64,000 nucleotides of DNA from Arthrobacter sp. C2 (GCA_024207135.1 CP042428.1:3038001-3102000), one strand, 5' to 3'. Counted from the first letter of the stretch, positions 8,671 to 20,548 are shown. The notes: a model not told the origin generated them from the sequence alone. Numbers and translations: made by a program.

Positions 8671-9714
8671 ATGCTTCAAGTCAACGCCTACGCCGCACCG
8701 TCCGCGACGGAAGACCTCGTCCCCACCCGCATCGACCGCCGCGAGGTCGGGGAGCACGATGTGCTGATCGGTGTCAAGTACTCCGGGATCTGCCACTCGG
8801 ACATCCATACCGTGCGCGGGGAATGGGGCCCGCAGCAGTACCCGCTGGTTCCGGGCCACGAGATCGCCGGGATCGTCACCGAGGTCGGAGCCGCGGTCAC
8901 CCGGCACGCCGTGGGCGACCGTGTGGGTGTTGGCTGCATGGTCAACTCCTGCCGCGAGTGCGTCCACTGCCGCGCCGGCGAGGAGCAGTACTGCCTGTTG
9001 GGCAACACCGGCACCTATGGTGCCACGGACGTCGACGGCACCATCACCCAGGGCGGCTACGCCACGGCCGTGGTGGTGAACGAGGACTTCGTGGTGAACA
9101 TCCCCGCGGCCCTCGAGCTCGACGTCGCCGCTCCACTGCTGTGCGCCGGCATCACCACCTACTCGCCGTTGCGCCACTGGGGCGCGGGCCCGGGCAAGAA
9201 GGTCGCGGTCATCGGGCTCGGCGGGCTCGGGCACATGGCGGTGAAGATCGCCCACGCCATGGGAGCCGAGGTCACCGTGCTGTCGCGGACGCTCAAGAAG
9301 CAGGAAGACGGCGTGAAGCTCGGTGCCCAGAACTACTTCGCCACGGAAAACCCCGAAACCTTCGAGGTGCTCGCCGGATCCTTCGACCTGATCATCAACA
9401 CCGTCAGCGCAGGCATCGACATCAGTGCCTTCCTGCAGCTGCTGAGTCTCGACGGCACCCTGGTCAACGTCGGTGCCCCGGCCGAGCCGCTGCCGGTCAA
9501 CGTGTTTTCGCTGATCACCGGCCGGCGTTCGTTTGCCGGCTCCATGATCGGCGGCATTCGCGAGACCCAGGAGATGCTGGACTTCTGCGCCGAGCACCGG
9601 ATCGCCGCCGAGGTGGAGGTCATCGCGGCCCAGGACATCAACAAGGCCTACGAGCGGGTGCTCGCCTCGGATGTGCACTACCGCTTCGTGATCGACACGG
9701 CCACCCTGGCCTAA
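8671..9714 (+). CDS. Zinc-dependent alcohol dehydrogenase (cinnamyl-alcohol dehydrogenase/YahK-like)
   Basis: This 347-residue medium-chain dehydrogenase/reductase should oxidise alcohols or reduce aldehydes with NADP(H). Catalytic zinc ligands are Cys41 (GICHSD), His63-Glu64 (PGHE) and Cys158 (LLCAGITTY). Structural zinc cysteines are at about 94, 97, 100 and 108. The Rossmann motif is GLGGLGHMA at 182-190. The ATG at 8671 has GGAGAA just upstream; it replaces a longer start 99 nt upstream that lacks family similarity. It is monocistronic. Confidence 0.92.
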   Translation: MLQVNAYAAPSATEDLVPTRIDRREVGEHDVLIGVKYSGICHSDIHTVRGEWGPQQYPLVPGHEIAGIVTEVGAAVTRHAVGDRVGVGCMVNSCRECVHCRAGEEQYCLLGNTGTYGATDVDGTITQGGYATAVVVNEDFVVNIPAALELDVAAPLLCAGITTYSPLRHWGAGPGKKVAVIGLGGLGHMAVKIAHAMGAEVTVLSRTLKKQEDGVKLGAQNYFATENPETFEVLAGSFDLIINTVSAGIDISAFLQLLSLDGTLVNVGAPAEPLPVNVFSLITGRRSFAGSMIGGIRETQEMLDFCAEHRIAAEVEVIAAQDINKAYERVLASDVHYRFVIDTATLA

Positions 9715-9821
9715 ACCGCGCCGCGCGCGGATAGCCGACCTTCCCCACGCTCCCTTGGTGCCACCCGCAGCGCGGCACCAGGGGGCCAGTGGGTGCGCCA
9801 CGTCCATGGCATGATGGCGAC

Positions 9822-10094
9822 ATGGAACCGGACCCGCACGACAAGACCCGCGCCGAGCTGCACATACTTGAAGCCATGGTGCAGGCCTTCGAGCGGCGCG
9901 AAGAAGTGTTCTCCGCCATCGAAATAGCCCAAACCCAGGACGAGGCCCGCACCGCGGTGGCCAAGCTGCTGAGCATGGACGAGCTCCAGGCACGCGCCGT
10001 GCTTGATATGCAGGCCAGGCGGTGGACGCAGGGCGAACAGCGCATTATCACCGACCACATTACGATGCTGCGATCCGAGGTTGAACCAACCTAG
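9822..10094 (+). CDS. Small protein resembling the GyrA/ParC coiled-coil segment
   Basis: This 90-residue protein looks like a stand-alone copy of the stretch of DNA gyrase subunit A near the coiled-coil and C-gate. ELHILEAMVQAFERREEVFSA aligns with the GyrA pattern of HILEGL..AL..IDEVI, and LSMDELQARAVLDMQARRWT aligns with LSEIQAQAILDMQLRRLT. The breakage-reunion tyrosine domain and the beta-pinwheel domain are absent. It ends by overlapping the stop of the convergent ThiF-like gene. It could bind gyrase or DNA, or be a repurposed helical bundle; the function is unknown. The true gyrA should lie right of the window, beyond gyrB. Confidence 0.7.
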   Translation: MEPDPHDKTRAELHILEAMVQAFERREEVFSAIEIAQTQDEARTAVAKLLSMDELQARAVLDMQARRWTQGEQRIITDHITMLRSEVEPT

Positions 10095-11287
10095 GTCCGC
10101 ACCCGGCTTTCCGCCCTCAGCCAGGCATCGATCCCGCCATCCAGGTGGGCCACATCGGTGTAGCCGGCCGCGACCAGGGCTTTGAGCGCCTGTCCCGAAC
10201 GCACGCCTGACTTGCAGTGCACCACCAGCGGTACGCCGCGCGGAATCAGCTCCAGCGCGGTCCCGTCCTTGATGCCGGCCAGCGGAACCAACACGGCTCC
10301 TTCGATGCGCGCAATCTCGAACTCGACCGGCTCGCGCACATCGAGCAGCACGAAGTCCTCCTCCCCCGCTTCCCGTCTGCCCAGCCGTTCGGCCAGGCCG
10401 TCAACGGAGACCAGGGCATCGTCCGCGACAGCTTCTTCTTCACTTGCGCCGAGCCCGCAGAACATCTCGTAGTCGACCAGTTCGGTGATCGGCTCCGCCT
10501 CCGGGTCCTTGGCGATGCCCAGCTCGCGCCAGCGCGAAGAAAGCGCGTCAAAAACCAGAAGCCTGCCCAGCAATGTTTCACCGACCCCGGTGATCAGCTT
10601 GACGGCCTCGGTGACCATCATCGCCCCGATCGAGGCGCATAGCATCCCGAAGACCCCGCCCTCGGCGCAAGACGGAACCGTGCCCGCGGCCGGCGGCTCC
10701 GGGTAAAGGTCGCGGTAGTTCGGCCCGTGCTTGGCCCAAAAGACGCTCACCTGTCCGTCGAAGCGCAGGATCGAACCCCACACATAGGGTTTGCCCATCA
10801 GCGCCGCGGCGTCGTTGACAAGGTAGCGCGTGGCGAAGTTGTCCGCACCGTCCAGGATCATGTCATAGCCGGCGAAGATCTCCAGGGCGTTGGTGGAATC
10901 CAGGCGCACCGGATGCAGAACCACCTCCACACCCGGGTTGAGCTCGGCAATCGAGTCGCGGGCCGAGTCCAGCTTGGTGCGGCCGATATCGGCCACCCCG
11001 TGGATCACCTGCCGCTGGAGGTTGCTCAGTTCCACCGTGTCGTCGTCGATGATGCCCAGCGTTCCCACGCCGGCGGCCGCCAGATACAGCAATGCGGGCG
11101 ATCCCAAGCCGCCGGCACCGATGACCAGCACCTTGGAGTTGCGCAACCGGCGCTGTCCCTCCAGCCCGATCTGGGGCATGAGGGCGTGGCGGGAGTAGCG
11201 TTCAAGCTCCTCGCTGGAAAGCGCCGGTCCCGGTTCCACCAACGGCGGCAACGGAAGAATGCTGTTTTTGACAAGAGCTTGTGTCAA
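10091..11287 (-). CDS. thiF: ThiF/MoeZ-type adenylyltransferase with C-terminal rhodanese domain
   Basis: This 398-residue E1-like enzyme adenylates the C-terminal glycine of a sulfur-carrier protein (ThiS or MoaD) and adds sulfur from its rhodanese domain. The ATP site is GAGGLG (57-62) with DGADN at about 147-151. Cys207 (PSCAEGG) is the conserved E1-type cysteine. The rhodanese active-site Cys358 is in HCKSGVRSG. Zinc CxxC pairs seen in MoeB are missing, as in actinobacterial MoeZ. The start is a TTG. A 142-nt gap separates it from the upstream fusion gene. That gap contains an imperfect palindrome centred on GTTAAC (about 11307-11321), so the gene may have its own promoter. moeZ is an equally valid name. 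Confidence 0.88.
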   Translation of the reverse strand: MTQALVKNSILPLPPLVEPGPALSSEELERYSRHALMPQIGLEGQRRLRNSKVLVIGAGGLGSPALLYLAAAGVGTLGIIDDDTVELSNLQRQVIHGVADIGRTKLDSARDSIAELNPGVEVVLHPVRLDSTNALEIFAGYDMILDGADNFATRYLVNDAAALMGKPYVWGSILRFDGQVSVFWAKHGPNYRDLYPEPPAAGTVPSCAEGGVFGMLCASIGAMMVTEAVKLITGVGETLLGRLLVFDALSSRWRELGIAKDPEAEPITELVDYEMFCGLGASEEEAVADDALVSVDGLAERLGRREAGEEDFVLLDVREPVEFEIARIEGAVLVPLAGIKDGTALELIPRGVPLVVHCKSGVRSGQALKALVAAGYTDVAHLDGGIDAWLRAESRVRT

Positions 11288-11429
11288 TGGGACCTACCTT
11301 GCTCGACATTGTTAACGATGTGAAATGATTTTTCATTTGGGCACGGAAAAGTATCGACCATCGTTGCCAATGACCAATTTGGCGAGCATCAATGGATATC
11401 CAGCTTGGCCCGAAACGGCTATGCAGCCA

Positions 11430-12089
11430 TCATTCGACCTCGCGGCCCTCTTCCGTGCAGATGCAGAAGCGGTTTCCCTGGGCATCGGTGGCCACCACGA
11501 ACCTGGGTGCCGCCCCGGTCTCGAGGCTCGCCCCGGTGGCTTCCAGTCCGTCGAGGATCGACGCGCTTTCGCTGAAGGGCACGGTGATGTCCAGGTGCAA
11601 GCGGTTGGCGTTGGGCGTGGTGGTTTTCTGGAACCAGAGGCCCGGCCCGCGCCCGAAGGGATCGGTGATGCTGCCGTCTTCCTGCCGCTTGTAGCCCAGG
11701 GCCAGGCGCCAGGACTCCGAAATGGCATCCACGTCGTCGGTGTCGATGGCGATTTCCACGGTGTGCAGGAGCTCGGGCTTCGCGTCGGCCCCCGCGCTGG
11801 TCGCCTCGGCGGAAATCGACCGGGCCAGCGCAGCGTCGCGTGCGGTCACCTTGCTGCCGGCGTCGTGCGAGGTCAGCGTGATGAACAACGTGTTGTAGCG
11901 CCAGTCGATGTCCGGGTGGTGGTTGGCTTCCTGCGCCAGGGCCCCGATGGTGGCGAACAATGCCAGCGCCGAGGCCGAGGACTCGCACTTCAGCGCGGTG
12001 CGCAGCGCGCCTTGGCCGTAGCGCCACTGCGGCAGCGCGGTGAGGTTGGCATGGACTTGTTCCGTGGTCAGAACGTCTTTTGCGGGCAT
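11430..12089 (-). CDS. Pterin-4a-carbinolamine dehydratase-like domain fused to a VOC (glyoxalase-like) domain
   Basis: This 219-residue protein combines two folds. Residues 1-100 match pterin-4a-carbinolamine dehydratase, with the HHPDIDW motif at 57-63 and His75 in TLTSHDAG. Residues 108-219 resemble a vicinal-oxygen-chelate domain (VEIAIDTDD, WRLALGY, RLHLDITVPF). The ATG at 12089 has AAGGAG just upstream. It lies 25 nt after thiG on the same strand, so it is probably co-transcribed with the thiamine genes. No aromatic amino acid hydroxylase is nearby, so a role in pterin recycling is not supported here. The link with thiamine is unexplained. Confidence 0.8.
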   Translation of the reverse strand: MPAKDVLTTEQVHANLTALPQWRYGQGALRTALKCESSASALALFATIGALAQEANHHPDIDWRYNTLFITLTSHDAGSKVTARDAALARSISAEATSAGADAKPELLHTVEIAIDTDDVDAISESWRLALGYKRQEDGSITDPFGRGPGLWFQKTTTPNANRLHLDITVPFSESASILDGLEATGASLETGAAPRFVVATDAQGNRFCICTEEGREVE

Positions 12090-12114
12090 GATGTGCTCCT
12101 TCGAGTTCCGGTTC

Positions 12115-12948
<834 letters not shown>

Positions 12949-12965
12949 TCAAATACGGGGGTGTT

Positions 12966-13205
12966 TCAGCCGCCCTGGACGGCGGTGACGATCTCGATGT
13001 CGTCATTGAGTTCGAGTGCCGTGGCCGACCACTGGCTGCGCGGGACGATCCCGGAGTTGCGGGCGACCGCAACGCCGAGCCGGCCGCCGTCAGCGGGCTT
13101 GCCGGTGGGAAGCAGCTCGCGGCCGGTGACCGTCGCGACCAGCTGGGACAGCGTGGTGCCGGCGGCCAGCGGGTGGGTGGCGCCGTTGAGTTGGATGGTG
13201 CTCAT
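12966..13205 (-). CDS. thiS: Sulfur carrier protein ThiS
   Basis: This 79-residue beta-grasp protein carries the sulfur for the thiazole ring as a C-terminal thiocarboxylate. It ends in the required Gly-Gly (VQGG). Residues 1-30 (IQLNGATHPLAAGTTLSQLV) and VAVARN are typical. The ATG at 13205 overlaps the thiO stop by four bases. Confidence 0.94.
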   Translation of the reverse strand: MSTIQLNGATHPLAAGTTLSQLVATVTGRELLPTGKPADGGRLGVAVARNSGIVPRSQWSATALELNDDIEIVTAVQGG

Positions 13206-14437
13206 GGAATCTCCTGGGGTTGCAGTGCGGGCGAGAAGCGGTCGGGGCGGAAGCGGTCCCAGGCGGGATCGCGCACCCCTGCCAGCAATTGGGTGGTGAT
13301 GAGGGCGGCTATGGGGGTCAGCAGCACGCCGTGCCGGAAGAACCCGGTGGCGATGACCAGCCCGGGCACCTCTGTTCCGTCGCTTGCCGCGACGCGGCCC
13401 AACAGCGGCGCGTTGTCCGGGGTTCCGGGGCGGGCGCGGGCGGTGGTTTCGATGAGTTCGAGTTCCGCGACAGCGGGCAGCAGCACCTGGGCGTCGCGCA
13501 GCAGCTGGTGCACCGATCCGGCATTGACGCCGGCCGAGCCGTCCTCGCGGGAGCTGGCGCCGATGACCACGGTGCCGTCGTTGCGCGGAACCACATAGAC
13601 CGGCAACCCGCGGACCATCCCGCGCAGCGTGGCGGTGCACAGCGGTTGCAGGTGCGCGGGGACGCGCAGCCGCAGGATGTCCCCGTGCACCGGGCGCAGC
13701 TGCAGAACCAGCCCCTCGGGCAGGCCGCCGAGGCCCGCGGCACCCATTCCGTTGGCGACGACGACCTCACGGGCGCGGACAACCCGCCCGTCATCCAGCA
13801 GCACCCCGCAGGTCCGGGACCGGGTGTCGAACGGGTCCTCGTGCAGCAGGGCGGTGGCCCGGGCACGCACCACGGTGTGGTCCTGGCCCTCCGCCCCGGC
13901 GGCGACCAGCCGGGCCTCGATGGCGGCGGCCACGGCCCGGGGGTCGACCTGGTGGTCATGGGCGATCAGGTGGGCGGCGCCAAGGTTCGGGGAGAGCAGC
14001 GGTTCGCGTTTCCGGGCCTCGCGGATGGTCAGCGGCGCCACGTCGAGCCCCTGGCGAGTTTGGGCCTCGCGCAGGTCGGCAAGCGCCGTGCGGTCCGCGG
14101 CATCCGCGCCCAGGGCCAGCGTGGGCGTGGAGCGGAACCCGGTCTCCGGGTACCCGTCTTCGGCCAGTGCCTGGATGAAGCCGGGCCAGAGCGCCGCGGA
14201 GGCCAGGGTCAGCGGGAGCAGGTTTTCTTCCTGGTAGTGCAGCTCGCTGACCGGCGCCAGCATGCCCGCCGCGGCGAAGGTCGCCCCGGTTCCGGGGGCC
14301 GGGTCGATGAGCGTGACACTATGCCCGGCACGCTGGGCTTGAAGGGCGATGCCCAGGCCGATGATTCCACCGCCGATGACGGCCACGTCGGTGGACAAGT
14401 CGTGTGCATTTAGGGGGTCGGGCACGGTGCACGACAT
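13202..14437 (-). CDS. thiO: Glycine oxidase ThiO
   Basis: ThiO is an FAD enzyme that oxidises glycine to iminoglycine for the thiazole synthase in aerobic bacteria. The protein has 411 residues, with the dinucleotide-binding motif IGGGIIGLG at 21-29 and the DAO-family elements further on (HGDILRLR, VIATGFFRHGVLL). The ATG at 14437 was chosen because GAAGGAG lies just before it and it directly follows the TPP riboswitch; the longer open frame runs through the riboswitch. First gene of the minus-strand thiamine operon. Confidence 0.93.
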   Translation of the reverse strand: MSCTVPDPLNAHDLSTDVAVIGGGIIGLGIALQAQRAGHSVTLIDPAPGTGATFAAAGMLAPVSELHYQEENLLPLTLASAALWPGFIQALAEDGYPETGFRSTPTLALGADAADRTALADLREAQTRQGLDVAPLTIREARKREPLLSPNLGAAHLIAHDHQVDPRAVAAAIEARLVAAGAEGQDHTVVRARATALLHEDPFDTRSRTCGVLLDDGRVVRAREVVVANGMGAAGLGGLPEGLVLQLRPVHGDILRLRVPAHLQPLCTATLRGMVRGLPVYVVPRNDGTVVIGASSREDGSAGVNAGSVHQLLRDAQVLLPAVAELELIETTARARPGTPDNAPLLGRVAASDGTEVPGLVIATGFFRHGVLLTPIAALITTQLLAGVRDPAWDRFRPDRFSPALQPQEIP

Positions 14438-14447
14438 CGAGGTCTCC

Positions 14448-14558
14448 TTCCCTACGCCGGTATGAGCCGGATCAGGTTCCACGCCCCCGGAGTTCGGGCG
14501 GCGTCTGTCGGTCGGCGCAATCGGCGCCCTCTCAGCCAGCTTTCCTGGCTCCCGCGGT
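14448..14558 (-). promoter_or_regulatory. TPP riboswitch (THI element) upstream of thiO
   Basis: Read on the minus strand, this leader has the conserved thi-box parts in order: a GGGAGCC 5' arm, GGCTGAGAGGG, a variable hairpin, GAACCTGATCCGG, CTCATACCGGCGTAGGGA. The 3' end abuts the GAAGGAG ribosome binding site of thiO, which suggests control of translation start when thiamine pyrophosphate is bound. The 5' end lies only about 20 nt from the divergent thiE start. Confidence 0.93.
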
Positions 14559-14579
14559 ACAGAAGCTAGTGTAGGGGAT

Positions 14580-15260
14580 ATGAGCCACATCACCGCCACA
14601 GATGACACCGCAGCCGTCTTGACCGCTCCGGGCATCGCCTCCGCCCGCCTGTATTTGTGCACCGATGCGCGCACGGAACGCGGGGATTTCGCCGATTTCC
14701 TGCGCGCAGCCTATGCCGGCGGGGTGGACGTCATCCAGCTGCGCGACAAGGCCCTGGACGCCGCGCAAGAGCTGGAATTGCTCGGCGTGCTGCGCGAGGT
14801 GGCCGAGCAGTCCGGCAAGCTGTGGTCGGTGAACGACCGCGCGGACTTGGCTCTGCTCTCCGGTGCACCGGTGTTCCACGTGGGGCAGAAGGACCTGCCG
14901 CTGCGCGCCGCCAGGTCCCTGGTGGGCCCTTCGGCCATCGTTGGGCTCTCGAGCCACGATGCCGCGCAGATCACCGCGGCGGCCGCCGATGCGAACACCG
15001 ACTACTTCTGCGTCGGCCCGTTGTGGGCCACCCCGACCAAGCCCGGGCGCGCCGCGGTCGGCCTGGAAATGGTCGAGCACGCCGCGTCCCTGGGCACGGC
15101 CAAGCCGTGGTTCGCCATCGGCGGGATCGACCTCCCCAACGTGGAGCAGGTCGTTGCCGCCGGTGCCTCGCGCATCGTGGTGGTGCGCGCGATCACCGAT
15201 GCCGACGATCCGACCGAGGCGGCCCGGGCATTGCTTTCCAGGTTGCCGGAACTCGGCTGA
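14580..15260 (+). CDS. thiE: Thiamine-phosphate synthase
   Basis: ThiE joins the thiazole and pyrimidine (HMP) phosphates to thiamine monophosphate. The protein has 226 residues and shows [26 protein letters not shown] and FAIGGI motifs in the expected order. It diverges from the thiO riboswitch operon. No riboswitch is seen on its own side, and the leader is very short, so its transcript may be nearly leaderless. The promoter of thiO must overlap the 5' end of this gene. Confidence 0.93.
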   Translation: MSHITATDDTAAVLTAPGIASARLYLCTDARTERGDFADFLRAAYAGGVDVIQLRDKALDAAQELELLGVLREVAEQSGKLWSVNDRADLALLSGAPVFHVGQKDLPLRAARSLVGPSAIVGLSSHDAAQITAAAADANTDYFCVGPLWATPTKPGRAAVGLEMVEHAASLGTAKPWFAIGGIDLPNVEQVVAAGASRIVVVRAITDADDPTEAARALLSRLPELG

Positions 15261-15380
15261 GCGGCTGCAGGCAGGATTCGGTACGGTGCAGCAGTTTTCA
15301 AGAAGCCCAAGCCGGCACCGGGGCGATAGTGTAGGCACGGGAGTTCCGCCGACGCGGAATCGGCACTAAGGGGAAAAGCG

Positions 15381-17768
<2,388 letters not shown>

Positions 17769-17786
17769 CCCGGTGCTGGCGGCCGG

Positions 17787-18254
17787 CTACTTGGCCGGCG
17801 TGCACTCGACCCTTGCACCCTGTGCCGCAGGGGTCAATACGGCGTCGATGTGCGCCGCGGGGCCCTCAAGCCTGGACGCGCTGGGCGTGATGCTCACGGC
17901 AAACACATCCCGGGCCGAAAGCGAGGTGCGTGGCAGGCGCAGCGTGGCGGTGGTTGCCGAGGTGGTCTCGACCACGGCCACCGCGTTGCGGACCGCTTTC
18001 ACCGAATACCCGGAGGCATCCACCGCGGCCCAGGTAAGGGTCAGGTCCGAATGGGAGCTGCCGTCCGTGCGGGAGCAGGACACCGTCGCGGCAACGACAC
18101 CCTGCGGTGCCCAGGCGCCGGCCGTGACGTCGGTGGAGACGGTGCCCCCCAGCGACCACAACGCCTGGGCACCGGTGGCACCAAGCCCCAGGACCACCGC
18201 CGCCGCAAAGGCGATGGCCGCCGGGCGCAGGCCCGGCACGCGCCCGGCCCTCAT
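17787..18254 (-). CDS. Exported protein of the SipW/camelysin-associated cluster
   Basis: This 155-residue protein has an N-terminal hydrophobic segment (about residues 11-30, AIAFAAAVVLGLGATGAQALW) followed by a Ser/Thr-rich beta-type domain with two cysteines (VSCSRTD and VECTPAK). It resembles small proteins processed by SipW-type signal peptidases. Its ATG overlaps the signal peptidase stop (ATGA), so the two are translationally coupled. Function unknown; a surface or matrix component is likely from context. Confidence 0.7.
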   Translation of the reverse strand: MRAGRVPGLRPAAIAFAAAVVLGLGATGAQALWSLGGTVSTDVTAGAWAPQGVVAATVSCSRTDGSSHSDLTLTWAAVDASGYSVKAVRNAVAVVETTSATTATLRLPRTSLSARDVFAVSITPSASRLEGPAAHIDAVLTPAAQGARVECTPAK

Positions 18255-18853
18255 GCCGGAACCTTGTCTGGGCCGCGGGATGCGGCGTTGTTTGTTGCCG
18301 CGCGCCGGCGGGCACGCAGACCGAGGATCATGGTGAGCACCCCGTACCCGATGAGTCCCGCCGCGGCAATCCGGCCGGCCGCGCCGCGGTCCTGGGTGCC
18401 CAGCCAATTGGCCGCGAACCCGGCATAGGGGACGGCATAGGACAGCTTTCCGCGGACCTGCACCTCGGTGACGGGCAACTCGTCGGCGACGTCGTTGTTG
18501 TCTCCCTTGGTCACCAGCGTCCGGTGGCCGTCCTGGTCGGCGGCGATGGCCTCGATGCGGTGGGTGATGACATCCGGGCGCCCGGATTCCACCTGGTAGG
18601 TCACCACGTCGCCCACCTTCAGGGATTCATGGGGTGCGGGCTTGACGACCAGCAGGGTCCCGGGACCGTAGTTCGGCTTCATGGAGCTGGTCAGCACGGA
18701 GTAGGTCTGGGATCCGGTCAGCAGCGGAACCACGACGAGCACCAGCGCGGCCAGGGCCGCGGCCACCAGCAGCACGAAGCTGGCCGCGGTTCCCGCCCGG
18801 CGCAGGGGCGTGGAAGCGGAAGAAGATCGGGGTGACGAAGGATGCCGGGTCAT
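18251..18853 (-). CDS. sipW: SipW-type (ER-type) signal peptidase I
   Basis: This 200-residue membrane protease has one N-terminal segment (about 22-45) and one C-terminal segment (about 161-179). The catalytic serine is in SSMKP (Ser57). A histidine (His98 in ITHRI) replaces the lysine of ordinary bacterial enzymes, and an aspartate is present in GDNND. This Ser-His arrangement defines the SipW/ER type that in Bacillus matures TasA and TapA. The ATG at 18853 has GAGG 9 nt upstream; a start 15 nt earlier lacks one. Flanked by three likely substrates on the same strand. Confidence 0.88.
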   Translation of the reverse strand: MTRHPSSPRSSSASTPLRRAGTAASFVLLVAAALAALVLVVVPLLTGSQTYSVLTSSMKPNYGPGTLLVVKPAPHESLKVGDVVTYQVESGRPDVITHRIEAIAADQDGHRTLVTKGDNNDVADELPVTEVQVRGKLSYAVPYAGFAANWLGTQDRGAAGRIAAAGLIGYGVLTMILGLRARRRAATNNAASRGPDKVPA

Positions 18854-18888
18854 GGCGGGGAACCTCATTGAATTCGTGGCCGGGTGGA

Positions 18889-19431
18889 TCAGGGGTCTTG
18901 GGTGGAACCCAGGACAAAGGTGATTTTCGCGCCCGCTCCCCCGAGCGTTGCGGGCGCGTTGCCGGCCAGCGTGGTGCGCAGGCACAGCACGGCACTTTTG
19001 CCCTGGGCCAGCTTCAGCTGGCTTGGTGCGGCGGCCACCGAGCAATCGGTGCCCTGGGCGCGGTAGATCTCGGTGCCGAGGTAGGCCGCCAGGGCCCCGG
19101 AAGCCCTGGGGCTCCCGACCTCCACCGTGGCCGCCAGCAACCCGCTGCCCGCGTCTGACGTGTTGGTCAGCGTCAGGGCCGTGGTGCGGGAAGTTCCGGG
19201 CAGCAGGCCGGTGGCTCCGGGGAGCGACACTTCCTGCCCGGAGACGGACAGCTGTTGCGCCGCGGCGTCCGCCGCCTTGATGGACAGGGAGAACCGGGCG
19301 GTGGTGACGGTCTGGGCTTTCGAAGCGGTCGCCGCATTCCAGGCGGCCAGCGTGCCCTGCACTGCGCCAAGGCCCAGGATGGCGGCGATGGCCAGAAGCG
19401 CCCCGGCTTTCAGTACGGTTCTTGTCCCCAT
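18889..19431 (-). CDS. SipW-dependent exported protein (TasA/CalY-like)
   Basis: This 180-residue protein begins with a hydrophobic signal (ALLAIAAILGLGAVQGTLAAW) followed by WNAATASKAQTVTTARF, resembling the alternate signal peptides that precede SipW processing sites. The mature part is rich in Ala, Ser, Thr and Gly with predicted beta strands and two cysteines. It lies between the signal peptidase and another similar protein. TasA-like fibre formation is possible but not shown. Confidence 0.7.
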   Translation of the reverse strand: MGTRTVLKAGALLAIAAILGLGAVQGTLAAWNAATASKAQTVTTARFSLSIKAADAAAQQLSVSGQEVSLPGATGLLPGTSRTTALTLTNTSDAGSGLLAATVEVGSPRASGALAAYLGTEIYRAQGTDCSVAAAPSQLKLAQGKSAVLCLRTTLAGNAPATLGGAGAKITFVLGSTQDP

Positions 19432-19466
19432 TGCGGTGCCCCGTCGTTCCGGATCTGCCTCGTTGC

Positions 19467-19991
19467 CTAGGGAGTGGGGCTCGTCGGGGCCTTCTGCTCC
19501 AGCTTGAAGCCGATCTTGCCCAGGTCGTTGGTGGCCTCGGCGCCCGTGGTGCCGGTGGTCGATGCCGGGAACGTCACGAGCACCGAGGCGGTGTAGACGC
19601 CGCTGGATGCCGGGAGCAGTTCAGCGGGAACGGTGGCACCGTGTCCATCGGTGAGGACCGGGTTCGCCACGCTCAGGTAGGAGGCCGTGGAACCGAGCTT
19701 GTCGGAAACGGTGAGGGAGGCACGCATTTGGTCACCCGTGAGCTTCACGGTGACGGGCTGGGAGAAGCGCAGCTCGTCTCCCGGGACCACCTTGTAGGTG
19801 GCAGGGTCGATTGCCTGGCCGGAAGCGTTGCTCCAAGTCCCCTGGCCCGCTGTCAGCTGCAGGTCGCCGGTGACGATCTTCCCGGCGTTGGCTTCAACCG
19901 TGGTGTTCCAGACGGCGAGTGTTCCGCCTCCGCCAAGCAGCAGGGCCACGCCGAGGCCGGTTGCGAGTGCGCCTTTGGTCATCTTGTTCAT
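19467..19991 (-). CDS. Alternate-type signal peptide protein (SipW substrate)
   Basis: This 174-residue protein has an N-terminal signal reading TKGALATGLGVALLLGGGGTLAVWN, the form seen in actinobacterial proteins named for an alternate-type signal peptide. The mature region contains GDLQLTAGQGTWSN and a YLSVANPVLTDG stretch. It is the first gene of the four-gene cluster. The ATG at 19991 has GAGGA about 7 nt upstream; the longer frame has none. Probably exported, cleaved by the neighbouring SipW-type peptidase and displayed at the surface. Confidence 0.75.
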   Translation of the reverse strand: MNKMTKGALATGLGVALLLGGGGTLAVWNTTVEANAGKIVTGDLQLTAGQGTWSNASGQAIDPATYKVVPGDELRFSQPVTVKLTGDQMRASLTVSDKLGSTASYLSVANPVLTDGHGATVPAELLPASSGVYTASVLVTFPASTTGTTGAEATNDLGKIGFKLEQKAPTSPTP

Positions 19992-20231
19992 GGTGCAATC
20001 CTCGAAGAGTCCTGCGCCGGCCCCAGCGGCCGGTGCAGGATCAACTCTCCGGGTTGAACTGCAAGGAAGGGAGCATCTTTTTTGCAAACTTGCGCCAAGC
20101 TTTCCGCAGGCGGCTCAAGGGCCTTCGGGCCACTCTTGAGGTTTTGCCGCCGGTGCAGCGCAGGCTCAACAAAGCATGCACAAAGTTGCGTTTCCCCTGC
20201 GTCGAGCTGTGGGTTGCGCGAAATCCGCGGA

Positions 20232-20465
20232 TCAGCGGTTGGCGGTTGCGATGACCTCGTCGGGTGCCTGGGTTCCGGCAGCTTCGTGCGCGGCAAGTAC
20301 CTTCCGGGCGCGCTCGCGCTTCAGCTTTTCCTTCGGGTCGCGGTGCGGGGGAAGCTCGGCAGGGCCGAAGAAGAAGAACCCCACGAACTGCAGGCGCCAC
20401 AGGGCGCGGTAGACGAGGCTCAGCCCGGTGGTGTCCTTGACGATGGGCAGTCTCTTGTCGCTCAT
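20232..20465 (-). CDS. Small conserved-looking protein of unknown function
   Basis: This 77-residue protein has a hydrophobic centre (LVYRALWRLQFVGFFFFGPAEL) and a charged helical second half (KEKLKRERARKVLAAHE). I do not recognise a named family. An AAGAGA sequence lies upstream of the ATG. It is downstream of the OhrR-like gene on the same strand, with a 144-nt gap that contains palindromic sequences, so it may be a target of that regulator. Confidence 0.6.
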   Translation of the reverse strand: MSDKRLPIVKDTTGLSLVYRALWRLQFVGFFFFGPAELPPHRDPKEKLKRERARKVLAAHEAAGTQAPDEVIATANR

Positions 20466-20548
20466 GGTGTTCGGTCTCTTTCTGTGGGGATCCGCGCTGC
20501 TGCTGCGTGGCGGATTCTCCGCGGACGCGCGGCTGTCACCTTCAATTG

